Positions 34,272 to 44,007 of a DNA stretch of 64,000 nucleotides are shown piece by piece. Source of the stretch: Bacteroidales bacterium (lineage in GTDB: Bacteria; Bacteroidota; Bacteroidia; Bacteroidales; G3-4614). The number at the start of each line of letters is the position of its first letter. The first letter of the stretch is position 1. The notes beneath the pieces were generated by a model. The model saw only the letters and a program-made list of their open reading frames with translations, was not told the origin of the DNA and did not search any database. The DNA is taken from the NCBI GenBank assembly GCA_015061035.1, contig SUXK01000003.1, positions 218,700-282,699 on the forward strand. The letters are read 5' to 3'. Position numbers and translations under genes: made by a program.

Positions 34272-35246
34272 ATGTTTAAGATTTTATATAAAACACTAAA
34301 AAGATTTTTATCGCCCGATAAACGAAAACAGTTAGAGATTATATCTCTGTTGGGATATGGTTATAGGTGCAAAACCGAAGAGGTTAAACCTTTAATAATA
34401 TATTCATTGGATGGAAAACTATTTACGAACGGGTTAGTTGACAGATTAAGAGGAGTTGTAAATAGTTATGCATACGCAAAAGCAAATAATTTAGAGTTTA
34501 GAATTGAGCATAAATCTCCGTTTCCCTTAGAGGAGTTTTTGACTCCTAATACGTGTGATTGGATATTGCAACCTTTTGAGAAGAGTTATAACCTACGATA
34601 TGCCTCACCTGTTTGTATGCTTGATAATCCTAACGAAACGGGAGAGTCACTTCTTAAATTATCAAAAGAGCGCCAATACCATTTTTATACAAATAGTGGA
34701 AATCTTATAAGTTTTATAAATAAAACCAAAGGAACTTCATATACAATAGCAAGTTTGTATAATGAGTTGTTTACTCCCTCTCAAAAGTTAAAGGATGAGA
34801 TAGATAAACAAAAAAAGATATTGGGAGATAATTATATATCAATATCTTTTAGGTTTATGCAGTTGATGGGAGATTTAGTTGATATTCACGGAGAAACTTT
34901 AAGTGATGCTGAGCAAAAAAAATTGACTGAGGCATGTATTACTCAGATTGAAAGAGTAAAAGAGCAACACCCTTCGGTTGATAAAATACTGGTTACCTCA
35001 GATAGTCAGAAATTTATTGATTCTGTATCAAATATCCCATATGTATATGTTATACCGGGAGAGATAGGTCACATTGGACATATGGGAGGAGATATTTTTA
35101 TGAAAACATTTTTAGACTTCTACATGATTGCAGGTGCTAAGAAAGTATATCTTGGAGTAGGCAATAAAATGTATCGAAGTAATTTCTCTCACTTTGCTGC
35201 GCAGATACAAGGGAAGCCATTTGAACTTATAGAATTTAAACTTTAA
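34272..35246 (+). CDS. probable glycosyltransferase (O-fucosyltransferase-like)
   Basis: A 324-residue protein of a kind common in Bacteroidetes polysaccharide loci and usually labelled hypothetical. Features: LVDRLRGVVNSYAYAKANN near residue 57, an arginine-rich start like that of NodZ/POFUT-type GT-B enzymes; YISISFRFMQLMGD; KILVTSDSQKFIDSV; and a C-terminal GGDIFMKTFLDFYMIAGAKKVYL segment like the donor-site half of those families. The assignment is by pattern, not a firm match. Last gene of the three-gene unit. Confidence 0.6.
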   Translation: MFKILYKTLKRFLSPDKRKQLEIISLLGYGYRCKTEEVKPLIIYSLDGKLFTNGLVDRLRGVVNSYAYAKANNLEFRIEHKSPFPLEEFLTPNTCDWILQPFEKSYNLRYASPVCMLDNPNETGESLLKLSKERQYHFYTNSGNLISFINKTKGTSYTIASLYNELFTPSQKLKDEIDKQKKILGDNYISISFRFMQLMGDLVDIHGETLSDAEQKKLTEACITQIERVKEQHPSVDKILVTSDSQKFIDSVSNIPYVYVIPGEIGHIGHMGGDIFMKTFLDFYMIAGAKKVYLGVGNKMYRSNFSHFAAQIQGKPFELIEFKL

Positions 35247-35336
35247 GTATATCTATTTTGTGTGTGGTTTGTCTTTAAGTATGGTCTATTTTACGTGTTA
35301 GGCTGACAAATCACTCGCTATTTGAGAATAAAGAGT

Positions 35337-35344
35337 TATCTTTG
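35337..35344 (+). promoter_or_regulatory. -7 box of the ABC exporter gene
   Basis: TATCTTTG, 32 nt before ATG 35376. Confidence 0.6.
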
Positions 35345-35375
35345 CACGTTATTTGTTGATTAAAAAACAGAGATT

Positions 35376-37208
35376 ATGTTTAAGGAATTATTAAAACTGC
35401 TTGTAAGATTTGTACCCCCATATAAAAAGTATTTTTTATTAAATCTTTTTTTTAATATACTTTCAACTATTCTAACTCTATTCTCTTTTGCTACAATTAT
35501 CCCTATATTGGAGATATTGTTCAAAATTAATGAGACTTCGTATCAATGGATGGAGTGGGGAAGCGGTAGTGCGAAAGATGTTTTTATAAACAACTTCTAT
35601 TATATTATTAATGAACAGATAGCAGCCAGCGGGCAGTCGTGGGTGTTGTTTTTGATGGGAGTGTTGTTGGTTGTTATGACCTTCTTCAAAACAATGAGTG
35701 CCTATCTAAGCTCATATTTTATAATTCCTTTGCGAACAGGAGTTGTAAGGGATATTCGTAATTTCCTATACGATAAAGTAACCTCTTTGCCAATAGGATT
35801 TTTTACCTCTGAGCGTAAGGGTGATATTATGGCTCGTATGACAGGAGATGTTGGAGGAGTAGAAAACTCAATTATGGCATCACTGGAGATGATATCAAAA
35901 AACCCTATTATGATAGTTGTATATCTTACAACAATGTTCCTTATCAGTTGGCAACTAACACTATTTGTTTTGGTGTTATTGCCTATTGCCGGATATATAA
36001 TGGGTAAGGTCTCAAAAACATTGAAACGAGCATCAATGGATGCTCAAAAGCAATCGGGAGTATTATTCTCGGAGATTGACGAAACTCTCGGAGGATTGCG
36101 AATAATAAAGGCTTTTAATGCTGAGGATAAAATCAAAAATCGCTTCCATAAAACAAATAATCTGCTCTTCAAATTCAGTAACAGAATAGCACGCCGTCAA
36201 TCACTGGCTCACCCTATGAGCGAGTTCTTGGGTACATTAACAATTGCAATAGTTTTGTGGTTTGGAGGTACTCTAATTCTTGAAGGAAGCGGAATGATTA
36301 CAGCCCCTGAGTTTATATATTATCTTATCATATTTTACAGTATAATAAACCCTGCCAAGGATTTGACAAAAGGTTTTTATGCAATACAGCAAGGTTTGGC
36401 ATCTATGGAGCGTATCGATAAGATATTGAGTGCCAAGAATCCTATTCAGGCACCTGAAAATCCTAAACCACTTGTAAAACTTAACAACACTATTGAGTAT
36501 AAAGATGTATGGTTTAAGTATAAAGAGGATTATGTAATTAAAGGCGTTAATTTAGTTATCCCAAAAGGTAAAACAGTTGCTCTTGTAGGACAATCTGGCT
36601 CAGGTAAAACCACTATGGCCGATTTGATACCTCGCTTTTATGATGTAGAAAAAGGATCTATTTTAATTGACGGCGTTGATGTAAGAGACGTAACCCCATT
36701 CAGTTTACGTGCTTTGATGGGTAACGTAAATCAAGAGGCAATTCTGTTCAATGATACCTTCTACAACAATATAACTTTCGGTGTTGAGAGTGCTACAATG
36801 GAGCAGGTTATTGAGGCAGCAAAGATTGCAAATGCACATGACTTTATTATGGCAACGGAGAATGGTTATGATACCTACATCGGAGATAGAGGATGTCGCC
36901 TATCAGGAGGTCAACGCCAACGATTAAGTATTGCTCGTGCAATTATGAAAAATCCTCCAATTCTTATTCTTGACGAGGCAACTTCGGCACTTGACACTGA
37001 GAGTGAACGTTTAGTGCAGGAGGCTTTGGAGAATCTTATGCGTAACCGTACAACATTGGTTATTGCTCACCGCCTTTCAACAATTAAACACGCCGATCTG
37101 ATATGCGTAATGCACGAAGGTGAAATTGTAGAGCGAGGTAAACATGACGAGTTGATAGCACTTAATGGTTACTACAAGAAACTTGTTGATATGCAAAATG
37201 TTGCATAA
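35376..37208 (+). CDS. ABC exporter, fused permease-ATPase (MsbA-like)
   Basis: A 610-residue half-transporter. Six hydrophobic segments (about 15-310) form the type I exporter membrane domain. The C-terminal ATPase has Walker A GQSGSGKTT (about 405-413), ABC signature LSGGQRQR (about 509-516), Walker B ILILDEATSALD and the switch histidine in IAHRLS. It is homologous to MsbA, which flips lipid A-core or other lipid-linked cargo. Set among glycosyltransferase genes, it probably exports a lipid-linked glycan or lipopolysaccharide precursor. It has its own promoter and a strong terminator at 37238. Confidence 0.92.
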   Translation: MFKELLKLLVRFVPPYKKYFLLNLFFNILSTILTLFSFATIIPILEILFKINETSYQWMEWGSGSAKDVFINNFYYIINEQIAASGQSWVLFLMGVLLVVMTFFKTMSAYLSSYFIIPLRTGVVRDIRNFLYDKVTSLPIGFFTSERKGDIMARMTGDVGGVENSIMASLEMISKNPIMIVVYLTTMFLISWQLTLFVLVLLPIAGYIMGKVSKTLKRASMDAQKQSGVLFSEIDETLGGLRIIKAFNAEDKIKNRFHKTNNLLFKFSNRIARRQSLAHPMSEFLGTLTIAIVLWFGGTLILEGSGMITAPEFIYYLIIFYSIINPAKDLTKGFYAIQQGLASMERIDKILSAKNPIQAPENPKPLVKLNNTIEYKDVWFKYKEDYVIKGVNLVIPKGKTVALVGQSGSGKTTMADLIPRFYDVEKGSILIDGVDVRDVTPFSLRALMGNVNQEAILFNDTFYNNITFGVESATMEQVIEAAKIANAHDFIMATENGYDTYIGDRGCRLSGGQRQRLSIARAIMKNPPILILDEATSALDTESERLVQEALENLMRNRTTLVIAHRLSTIKHADLICVMHEGEIVERGKHDELIALNGYYKKLVDMQNVA

Positions 37209-37237
37209 TTCAGCAATTTGGAGTAATAAAAGATATT

Positions 37238-37270
37238 AAAAGAGCAGTAAATCTTGTTTACTGCTCTTTT
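37238..37270. terminator. bidirectional terminator
   Basis: Perfect 14-bp inverted repeat (AAAAGAGCAGTAAA) with a 5-nt loop and flanking A/T runs, between the convergent exporter and glycosyltransferase genes. Confidence 0.85.
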
Positions 37271-37272
37271 TC

Positions 37273-38769
37273 TTATTGAATATTTTTATGGCTAAATTTA
37301 TGCCATAGAAGTTTAAATGCTATTTTGTTGCGAAGTTTGCTTTGCGGATACCTCTTGCGGAATATTTTAATCTCGGATATAATCTCTTTAAAAGATAGGT
37401 TTTCGCTGGTGATTCTATCACGTAAGGTACGATACTCCTCTCTTCCCGATTTATCAATCTCAATACCCATAACAAAATCTTCCGCATTTTCGTAAAATGA
37501 GGAGTTGTTGCTATACACCCTTTCATCTTTAATTAACGAAGAATATAGAGAGTTGTACTTTTCGCACATTGATACAACTGTTGGCAGAGAGTTGTAGTTC
37601 TTATCAATATTCTCAATCTTTTCAAGATACTCACGGTAATTCTCCTTGCTTAACAACTTTACAGCCTTAAATAACTCTTTTGCATCTGTTTCAACGGGTA
37701 ATACCCATCCCGCATCAATTGCTTTAATTCGTTGTGCAATAGCCCCAATATTTAGACCTATAACAGGAACTCTGCATAACAGACTCTCAGATAGTGTGTA
37801 TGAAAAAGTTTCGGCACAGATTGAAGGTAAACATACAACGTCAATATTGTTTGAAATTAATAAACGTGGTAACTCTTCACGTTTGTAACTGCCATGGTTT
37901 ATAAAATTAACTCCGTCCGATTTTACCGCAACTTTATGAGTAGTACCAAACAAGTGAACTCTAATGTTTGAACCTTTGGTAATTTTTACAAAATCTAAGA
38001 AGAGGTCGAGTCCCTTTATTCTGGTTATACTACCAACAAAGGCAATATTAAACATATCTCCTCTCTTCTTTTCTCTTTGTATGCAAGGCTCAATATCGTA
38101 CCCATGCTCTATTACTGAAATATTGAGTGAGGGATAAACACTATTAAAAATCTCCTTTGTACTCTCAGCAGGAGCAATAACAGAATTTACACTACTCAAT
38201 GCTGTTCCAAACTCTTTTTGCCACTTGTTAATTGCAATTCCAAATTTCTTCTCAGCACAAGTTTTACACTCTCTGCAGTTTGGATTGTGACATGACACAT
38301 TGTCCCACCTCATTAGATTGATTGAGGGGCAAGCAGCATAAAAATCGTGGATTGTATATGTTATGGGTATGTTGCTCTTTTGGGCTACCTCAAAAATATC
38401 AAGAAACATATTTTTGAGGTGATGAACGTGAATGAGATCTATTTTGAGAGCCTCAATAGCGTTTGCAACTGCAACACTAAAATCATTACAGTATAGCCTC
38501 TTCCAAGGCTCTTTCCTATTAGGGGAGAAGTCTCCCAATATTTTGGTAACCACGTTCTGTTCAAAGAAAGAGGTAATGTGGTGTTTATGAGTATCGGCAC
38601 TCCAATAGAGAATATGAAAATTGTATCTCTCTTTAAGTCCCTCAATAATATCCATTAAGTGCAACGTAGTGCCACCTGTGCTACCTCCTTTTGTATATCT
38701 AAAGTCGTGGATAACGGCCAGAATATTAGGCCTTTTATCTATATCGTTATATAGTTCTTTAATACTCAT
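37273..38769 (-). CDS. glycosyltransferase family 4
   Basis: A 498-residue GT-B enzyme. The N-terminal half has ILAVIHDFRYTKGGSTGGTTLHLMDI (acceptor-side glycine-rich loop) and a cysteine cluster (ACPSINLMRWDNVSCHNPNCRECKTC) seen in some capsule GT4 proteins. The C-terminal donor domain has NIAFVGSITRIKGLDLFLDF and ETFSYTLSESLLCRVPVIGLNIGAI, with the E-x7-E motif. ATG 38769 is used because upstream codons would overlap the 38783 gene. Retaining transfer onto a lipid-linked sugar in the cytoplasm is expected. It is the last gene of a minus-strand unit. Confidence 0.88.
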   Translation of the reverse strand: MSIKELYNDIDKRPNILAVIHDFRYTKGGSTGGTTLHLMDIIEGLKERYNFHILYWSADTHKHHITSFFEQNVVTKILGDFSPNRKEPWKRLYCNDFSVAVANAIEALKIDLIHVHHLKNMFLDIFEVAQKSNIPITYTIHDFYAACPSINLMRWDNVSCHNPNCRECKTCAEKKFGIAINKWQKEFGTALSSVNSVIAPAESTKEIFNSVYPSLNISVIEHGYDIEPCIQREKKRGDMFNIAFVGSITRIKGLDLFLDFVKITKGSNIRVHLFGTTHKVAVKSDGVNFINHGSYKREELPRLLISNNIDVVCLPSICAETFSYTLSESLLCRVPVIGLNIGAIAQRIKAIDAGWVLPVETDAKELFKAVKLLSKENYREYLEKIENIDKNYNSLPTVVSMCEKYNSLYSSLIKDERVYSNNSSFYENAEDFVMGIEIDKSGREEYRTLRDRITSENLSFKEIISEIKIFRKRYPQSKLRNKIAFKLLWHKFSHKNIQ

Positions 38770-38782
38770 ACTTATTTTTGTA

Positions 38783-39568
38783 TTAGAACTTAATATAGTT
38801 TTTCCAGAATGAGAGCATCTTTGGTTTTGTCCAGCCATGGCAACAGAAAGGGAGTTGTCCATTGTTAAAGTCAAGACTCTCCTGAGGATTTTTATCAAAT
38901 GAAAATTTTAGTGCCTCATCCCATTTAGGAATCTTCATTACGCACTCTTTCTCATTTATGGTGATGCTCCAATAGACATCCTCATTATAAAAGTCTTTTG
39001 CTTTCTTCGACATTAATCGCTCAATTTCATCAACTCTTTTCTCTGCTTCTATGGCAAATTTTTGAGTCTTTCTTAATGACACACCACCATTGCCAACATT
39101 GAAGTATAGTTTGTTATAGTTTGGCTGAGAAAATAGTTTGCAGTATATTGTTTTTATGGCAACATAAAGTCTATAATAGTTTAGGGAATATTTCTTTTTA
39201 GGAATCCATGGCGCTCCTATATAATCATAATTTTTGTTGCACCACTCCTCAAGTTCATCGCAGAAAACCCACGCATCAGTTTGATATATAAATATATATT
39301 TCCACTCTTTAAAACGGTTGTAAAATTGCGATGAGAGCATCAATCTATTATATCCGCTAATACCTTTAAAAAAGTGGTCAGGGAACGACTCTATGATATT
39401 AGCCTCAAACTTCTCTGTTATAGGAGATATGTCTAAACTCTCAGGCTTTACATAGCATATAGTATAATTTTGCAATATCTTAAAACATTGCCTAATAGAA
39501 GCCCAATCTTGTTCCGACAGATGAGTTGTATATATTGGAATTGTAATTATAACGTTACCCTTTTTCAT
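38783..39568 (-). CDS. DUF5672 family protein (probable glycosyltransferase)
   Basis: A 261-residue protein with VIITIPIYTTHLSEQDWASIRQC, the acidic YIFIYQTDAWVFCDELEEWC centre, YDYIGAPW and GNGGVSLRKT segments, matching DUF5672. The family is linked to sugar transfer in capsule and LPS loci, with QTDAW likely serving as a DXD-type metal site. It lies 13 nt before the GT4 start and 20 nt after the next upstream gene. Confidence 0.82.
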   Translation of the reverse strand: MKKGNVIITIPIYTTHLSEQDWASIRQCFKILQNYTICYVKPESLDISPITEKFEANIIESFPDHFFKGISGYNRLMLSSQFYNRFKEWKYIFIYQTDAWVFCDELEEWCNKNYDYIGAPWIPKKKYSLNYYRLYVAIKTIYCKLFSQPNYNKLYFNVGNGGVSLRKTQKFAIEAEKRVDEIERLMSKKAKDFYNEDVYWSITINEKECVMKIPKWDEALKFSFDKNPQESLDFNNGQLPFCCHGWTKPKMLSFWKNYIKF

Positions 39569-39588
39569 GCTTGATCCCTTTCTTGGTT

Positions 39589-40710
39589 TTACAAACTTTT
39601 ATATACTTTCATTATCTCTTCGGCAATAGTGTCGGGATTGAATTTTAGAATATGCTCTTTGCCTTTGGTTATAAGTGATTGCTTATAATCGTTGTCGGTC
39701 AGCAGATGGTTTAGAGCAGTGACACACTCTTCAACAGAGTCGGGATTTACATAAACAATGCCATCTCCACCAGCCTCTTCAAGACATGATCCTGTTGCTG
39801 CAACCCCTGTTAACCCTGAACTTATTGCCTCCACAATGGGTATCCCAAAACCTTCAAATCTTGAAGGATAAGCAAAAAGTTCGGCAGCATGGTAAATTGA
39901 GGGAAGATATTTGAAAGGAACACCCTCAATGATTCTTACTCTCTCGGCCAATCCGTTTTTATTACAAAAATCTTCAACCTCCTTTGCGTATGCAGTTTTC
40001 CGTCCTACCGCAATCAAGTGAATATCTTTTGGTAGATATGCCATTGCTTTAGCAATCAATAGCAAGTTTTTACGCTCCTCAACTGTGCCAACACAAGCAA
40101 TATAGCGTTGGGGCAGATTGTATAAACTTTTAACCTCATCTATTAGTTCAGCATTTGGTTCTGCTTTAAAATTGGGGTGGCAACCTTGATAGATAGTAAC
40201 AATTTTATCTTCAGGTATGCCGTAAAAAGATATAATATCTCGTTTAGTACAATCACTTACAGCAATTACCATGTCTGCTTCGTGACATGCCCTGCGGAAC
40301 TTATAATCGTAAATAGTTCTATCAATTGGTTTGTAGTATTGGGGATAGTGCCTAAAGATAAGATCGTGAATAGTTACTACACTTTTAATCCCTGTTCTGG
40401 AGATGCCAAAAGGGAGTTCCCCGCTAAGGCCGTGAAAAATATTAACTTTCTCTCTCTTTAAATCATTTAAGATTAGTTTTGAACGCCACAATGCAGGCAG
40501 AAATTTTGCAATTTTACTTTGAGGATAGAGGTCAGAGGTGTTTGATTGTAAAAGAGATTTAAACTCTCTATTCTCCTTTTGTTTAGGAGCAAAAACCTTA
40601 TATTGCAAGTCATGGAACTTTCTGTTCAAAGCCCCAATAACAAATCTGCTGTAATTACCAAGTCCAGTGAAATTGGCAACAGCTCTTTTCCCGTCAAATC
40701 CAATTATCAT
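39589..40710 (-). CDS. glycosyltransferase family 4
   Basis: A 373-residue GT4 enzyme: FDGKRAVANFTGLGNYSRFV at the N-terminus, the middle HDLIFRHYPQYY, and the donor domain YIACVGTVEERKNLLLIAKAM, SRFEGFGIPIVEAISSGLTGVA with the two-glutamate motif. It resembles mannosyl/rhamnosyl-type transferases of O-antigen clusters, but the donor is not certain. First gene of the minus-strand polysaccharide unit. Confidence 0.92.
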   Translation of the reverse strand: MIIGFDGKRAVANFTGLGNYSRFVIGALNRKFHDLQYKVFAPKQKENREFKSLLQSNTSDLYPQSKIAKFLPALWRSKLILNDLKREKVNIFHGLSGELPFGISRTGIKSVVTIHDLIFRHYPQYYKPIDRTIYDYKFRRACHEADMVIAVSDCTKRDIISFYGIPEDKIVTIYQGCHPNFKAEPNAELIDEVKSLYNLPQRYIACVGTVEERKNLLLIAKAMAYLPKDIHLIAVGRKTAYAKEVEDFCNKNGLAERVRIIEGVPFKYLPSIYHAAELFAYPSRFEGFGIPIVEAISSGLTGVAATGSCLEEAGGDGIVYVNPDSVEECVTALNHLLTDNDYKQSLITKGKEHILKFNPDTIAEEIMKVYKSL

Positions 40711-40716
40711 TAATAT

Positions 40717-41337
40717 CTATTTCCTCCCAAAGTCAGCAGGAATCTCTCCCCAGGCCTTTGTGTCCCACTTAACAATCTTTGCTCTGAATGAGTGAGTGTT
40801 TAGCCATTTTTCAGCACGTTCAATCAACTCAAAAATAATATCGTTTCGCCCAGTACGTTCCAACTTTGTTTTGCATTTTTTGTTGGCAACCCATAGCATA
40901 GCATTTCTGCTATCTGAGTATATTGTATAGTTTACCCCATATTTCTCCATCCATGCAAGAGCATGAACAATGGCTAAAAACTCTCCAATATTATTTGTGC
41001 CGTCCTCAAATGGACCAATACGGAATATCAATCCTCCATCTGCTGCCCACACCCCCTGGTACTCCATTTTACCCGGATTTCCCATACATGAGGCATCAAC
41101 AGCAACGGCACAATTTATATCGGCAGGTAAAACCTTTGAAGGCTCCTCTTTTTTGAGTCTGGGAGAGTATGAGGGAGCACCTTCGCTGAATGCAGTCTCA
41201 GCCTCTTCTCTCGTCTCAAACCCTTTATATTTTGCTCCTTGAACTCCTTTTACTTGTAATAGACACTCCTCCCAAGAGCAATATATGCCTGGGTTTAAAC
41301 CTTGCCATACAACGTAAAATTTGTTTTTACCTGCCAT
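40717..41337 (-). CDS. ribonuclease H with N-terminal hybrid-binding domain
   Basis: A 206-residue RNase HI-type enzyme that cuts RNA in RNA-DNA hybrids. Residues 5-50 (FYVVWQGLNPGIYCSWEECLLQV ... GFETREEAETAF) are the viroplasmin/hybrid-binding domain; residues 74-205 are the catalytic fold with acidic residues Asp81 (VDASCMGNPG), Glu119 (NNIGEFLA), Asp142 (YSDSRNA) and Asp202 near the end. It lies 6 nt before the GT4 start, so it may be transcribed with the polysaccharide genes, without evident functional link. Confidence 0.92.
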   Translation of the reverse strand: MAGKNKFYVVWQGLNPGIYCSWEECLLQVKGVQGAKYKGFETREEAETAFSEGAPSYSPRLKKEEPSKVLPADINCAVAVDASCMGNPGKMEYQGVWAADGGLIFRIGPFEDGTNNIGEFLAIVHALAWMEKYGVNYTIYSDSRNAMLWVANKKCKTKLERTGRNDIIFELIERAEKWLNTHSFRAKIVKWDTKAWGEIPADFGRK

Positions 41338-41353
41338 TCAAATATTTATATTC

Positions 41354-41902
41354 TTATTTTCGCATCATGCCTTCAAGAATACGATGTGCTGTATCCTCGC
41401 CAAGACTTTTCTCAATAATAGCAGCAGCAAACATAATTGCTTGAGCGGGGCCATTACCTGTTACTATATTACCATCGCGTTCAACTTGTGAGGCGGTATA
41501 GTTTGCGCCTTTTAGATGGTCTTCAAATCCCGGGTAGCAAGTTGCGTTTTTACCCTCCAAAATACCATTCTCGCCCAATACCATTGGAGCAGCACAGATA
41601 GCAGCAATTTTACCATTTGCCTCGTTGTGTGCTTTTAAAAGATTTATAAGCGGAGTACATGCTGCAAGATTTGCAGATCCGGGCATACCTCCGGGAAGTA
41701 TTAGCCACTCGGCATTTGAGAAATCAGCCTCAGTAATTACTTCGTCTGCAACTATAGTAACACCATGAGCGCCTTCAACATCAAATTCATCCGATATAGA
41801 AACCATACTAACGGGCATAGCAGCACGTCTTAACATATCAACAACGGCAAGTGCTTCAATCTCTTCAAAGCCATCGGCCATAAATACAAAACTCTTTTTC
41901 AT
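41354..41902 (-). CDS. DJ-1/PfpI family protein
   Basis: A 182-residue DJ-1-type protein: MADGFEEIEALAVVDMLRRA with Glu15, and the nucleophile elbow AAICAAPMVLG with Cys103. LPGGMPGSANLA is also conserved. Such proteins act as glyoxalase III, deglycase-type or redox-stress proteins; the exact role is disputed across the family. ATG 41902 gives the normal DJ-1 N-terminus; the longer frame to 41968 runs into the promoter. Confidence 0.9.
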   Translation of the reverse strand: MKKSFVFMADGFEEIEALAVVDMLRRAAMPVSMVSISDEFDVEGAHGVTIVADEVITEADFSNAEWLILPGGMPGSANLAACTPLINLLKAHNEANGKIAAICAAPMVLGENGILEGKNATCYPGFEDHLKGANYTASQVERDGNIVTGNGPAQAIMFAAAIIEKSLGEDTAHRILEGMMRK

Positions 41903-41934
41903 GGTACAAAAATATTTCTCGTTATTTCTAAATT

Positions 41935-41942
41935 CAAAGATA
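41935..41942 (-). promoter_or_regulatory. -7 box of the DJ-1 gene
   Basis: TATCTTTG on the minus strand, 32 nt before ATG 41902. Confidence 0.6.
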
Positions 41943-41955
41943 GATAAATTTTTAT

Positions 41956-41963
41956 TATCTTCG
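41956..41963 (+). promoter_or_regulatory. possible -7 box of aroC
   Basis: TATCTTCG, one mismatch from TAnnTTTG, 24 nt before ATG 41988. Divergent from the DJ-1 promoter. Confidence 0.45.
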
Positions 41964-41987
41964 CACAATTATATAATGATAATTTAG

Positions 41988-43061
41988 ATGAATAAGTTCG
42001 GAACACTATTTACACTAACATCTTTTGGTGAGTCACATGGCGTTGCCATAGGTGGAGTTATTGACGGTATGCCAGCAGGAATAGCCGTTGATATGGATTT
42101 TATACAGAGAGAACTTGATAGACGTAAACCAGGTCAGTCATCTATTGTTACACAACGAAAGGAGAGTGATAAGGTTGAGATATTATCTGGAGTTTTTGAG
42201 GGTGTTACAACAGGAACTCCAATAGGCTTTGTTGTCTATAATACCAATCAGAAGAGTGGAGATTATGAGAATCTCCGCAACATTTATCGCCCCTCACATG
42301 CCGATTATACCTATTCGCAGCACTATGGAGTAAGAGATCATAGAGGAGGCGGTCGTTCTTCGGCTCGTGAAACAATTTCTCGAGTGGTTGCTGGTGCATT
42401 TGCCAAACTTGCATTAAAAGAGTTAGGGGTTAAGATTACAGCATACACATCACAAGTTGGAGATATAGAGTTAGATAGAGATTATAAAAAATATGATTTC
42501 TCTCTTATAGAGAGCAATGCGGTGCGATGCCCTGATGCAGATGTTGCACAAAAGATGGAGTCTTTAATTGCTGATGTTAAGAATTGTGGCGATACCATAG
42601 GAGGAGTAATAACATGTGTTGCAAGCGGAGTGCCTGTTGGTTTAGGAGAGCCTGTCTTTGATAAACTACATGCAAAACTCTCAAATGCTATGTTGAGCAT
42701 AAATGCTGTTAAAGGTTTTGAGTATGGAATGGGCTTTACCGGAGTTGGCAAAAGAGGCTCGGAGATGAACGATATATTTGTAAACCGAGAAGGAAAGATA
42801 ACAACTCTTACAAATAATTCAGGAGGTATTCAAGGAGGAATATCAAATGGAGAGGATATATACTTTAGAGTAGCATTTAAGCCTGTTGCAACTCTTTTGC
42901 AAGAGATTAATACAGTAGATTTAGAGGGCAACGAGGCGGTGGTTACAGCAAAAGGTCGTCACGACCCTTGTGTTTTGCCACGAGCAGTGCCTGTGGTAGA
43001 GGCAATGACTGCAATAGTCGTTTTGGATAGTTATCTACTCTCAAAAACAACAAGATTATAA
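41988..43061 (+). CDS. aroC: chorismate synthase
   Basis: Last enzyme of the shikimate pathway: converts 5-enolpyruvylshikimate-3-phosphate to chorismate using reduced FMN. It has 357 residues, full length. Signature stretches: [47 protein letters not shown], the [21 protein letters not shown] block, and C-terminal [19 protein letters not shown]. It starts a long plus-strand run; the next gene begins 11 nt after its stop. Confidence 0.97.
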   Translation: MNKFGTLFTLTSFGESHGVAIGGVIDGMPAGIAVDMDFIQRELDRRKPGQSSIVTQRKESDKVEILSGVFEGVTTGTPIGFVVYNTNQKSGDYENLRNIYRPSHADYTYSQHYGVRDHRGGGRSSARETISRVVAGAFAKLALKELGVKITAYTSQVGDIELDRDYKKYDFSLIESNAVRCPDADVAQKMESLIADVKNCGDTIGGVITCVASGVPVGLGEPVFDKLHAKLSNAMLSINAVKGFEYGMGFTGVGKRGSEMNDIFVNREGKITTLTNNSGGIQGGISNGEDIYFRVAFKPVATLLQEINTVDLEGNEAVVTAKGRHDPCVLPRAVPVVEAMTAIVVLDSYLLSKTTRL

Positions 43062-43072
43062 TTAAATATACA

Positions 43073-43996
43073 ATGGCGATAGATACTCCATTTTACGATT
43101 TCAGCCAATATCTAAAAGCAAAGTTCCCCGACTTTAAAGTACAAAAAATATCGGTGAATGCAGGGTTTACATGCCCAAATCGCGATGGGAGCAAAGGGAG
43201 GGGAGGTTGTATCTATTGTAACAATGCCTCATTTACTCCAGGTTATTGCGATCAATATAGTTCAATAACAAACCAGATTGAGGAGGGTAAATGGTTCTTC
43301 TCTCGTAAATATCCTGAGATGCGATATTTGGCATACTTTCAATCATACACAAATAGTTATGCCGATGTTGATGTTGCTATATCTCGTTATCGAGAGGCAC
43401 TATCAATACCAGATATTGAGGGGCTTATAATAGCAACGCGTCCCGATTGTATGCCCGATGCAATATTGGGGTATCTGCAAGAGGTTGCAAAGGAGAAGTT
43501 TATATTTATTGAATACGGAGCAGAGAGTTGTAATAATGCTGTGTTGGAGAGGGTAAATCGTTGCCACACATGGCAGGATACAGTTGCAACAGTTGAACGT
43601 ACACACAAATATGGATTGGATTGCGGACTGCATATCATACTTGGTTTGCCCACTGAAGAGAGGGATTCAATGTTACACTCTGCAACAGAGATATCAAAAC
43701 TCCCAATCAAATCGTTAAAGTTACATCAATTACAGATAATACGAGCCACCCATTTGGCTAAAGAGTACAAAGAGAATCGTGACATAGTGCATCTTTTTGA
43801 CGTTGATGAGTATTTGATGCTTGTTTCAGATTTTATAGAGCGTTTACGCTCAGATATTGCCTTGGATCGTTTTGTATCCCAATGCCCTCCCGAATTCTTA
43901 ATTGCACCACGTTGGGGGTTAAAAAACTACGAGTTCACTGCAAAACTCATAAAGAGCATGAACGAGCGAGGAGTACGTCAAGGAGATAAGTTTTAG
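43073..43996 (+). CDS. radical SAM protein, TIGR01212 family
   Basis: A 307-residue radical SAM enzyme. The cluster cysteines Cys34, Cys46 and Cys49 (FTCPNRDGS-x5-GCIYC) show the unusually long first spacing of the TIGR01212/YhcC group. Further motifs: YFQSYTNSYAD, IATRPDC, EYGAES and HIILGLPTEERDSM. Substrate unknown. It starts 11 nt after aroC and is 11 nt from the binding-protein gene. Confidence 0.92.
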   Translation: MAIDTPFYDFSQYLKAKFPDFKVQKISVNAGFTCPNRDGSKGRGGCIYCNNASFTPGYCDQYSSITNQIEEGKWFFSRKYPEMRYLAYFQSYTNSYADVDVAISRYREALSIPDIEGLIIATRPDCMPDAILGYLQEVAKEKFIFIEYGAESCNNAVLERVNRCHTWQDTVATVERTHKYGLDCGLHIILGLPTEERDSMLHSATEISKLPIKSLKLHQLQIIRATHLAKEYKENRDIVHLFDVDEYLMLVSDFIERLRSDIALDRFVSQCPPEFLIAPRWGLKNYEFTAKLIKSMNERGVRQGDKF

Positions 43997-44007
43997 AGTA
44001 AGAGATA

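Noticed and set aside
38770-38898. N-terminal extension of the GT4 gene (37273-38769)
   Set aside because: It would overlap the 3' end of the DUF5672 gene and adds non-family residues; ATG 38769 begins a normal GT4 protein.
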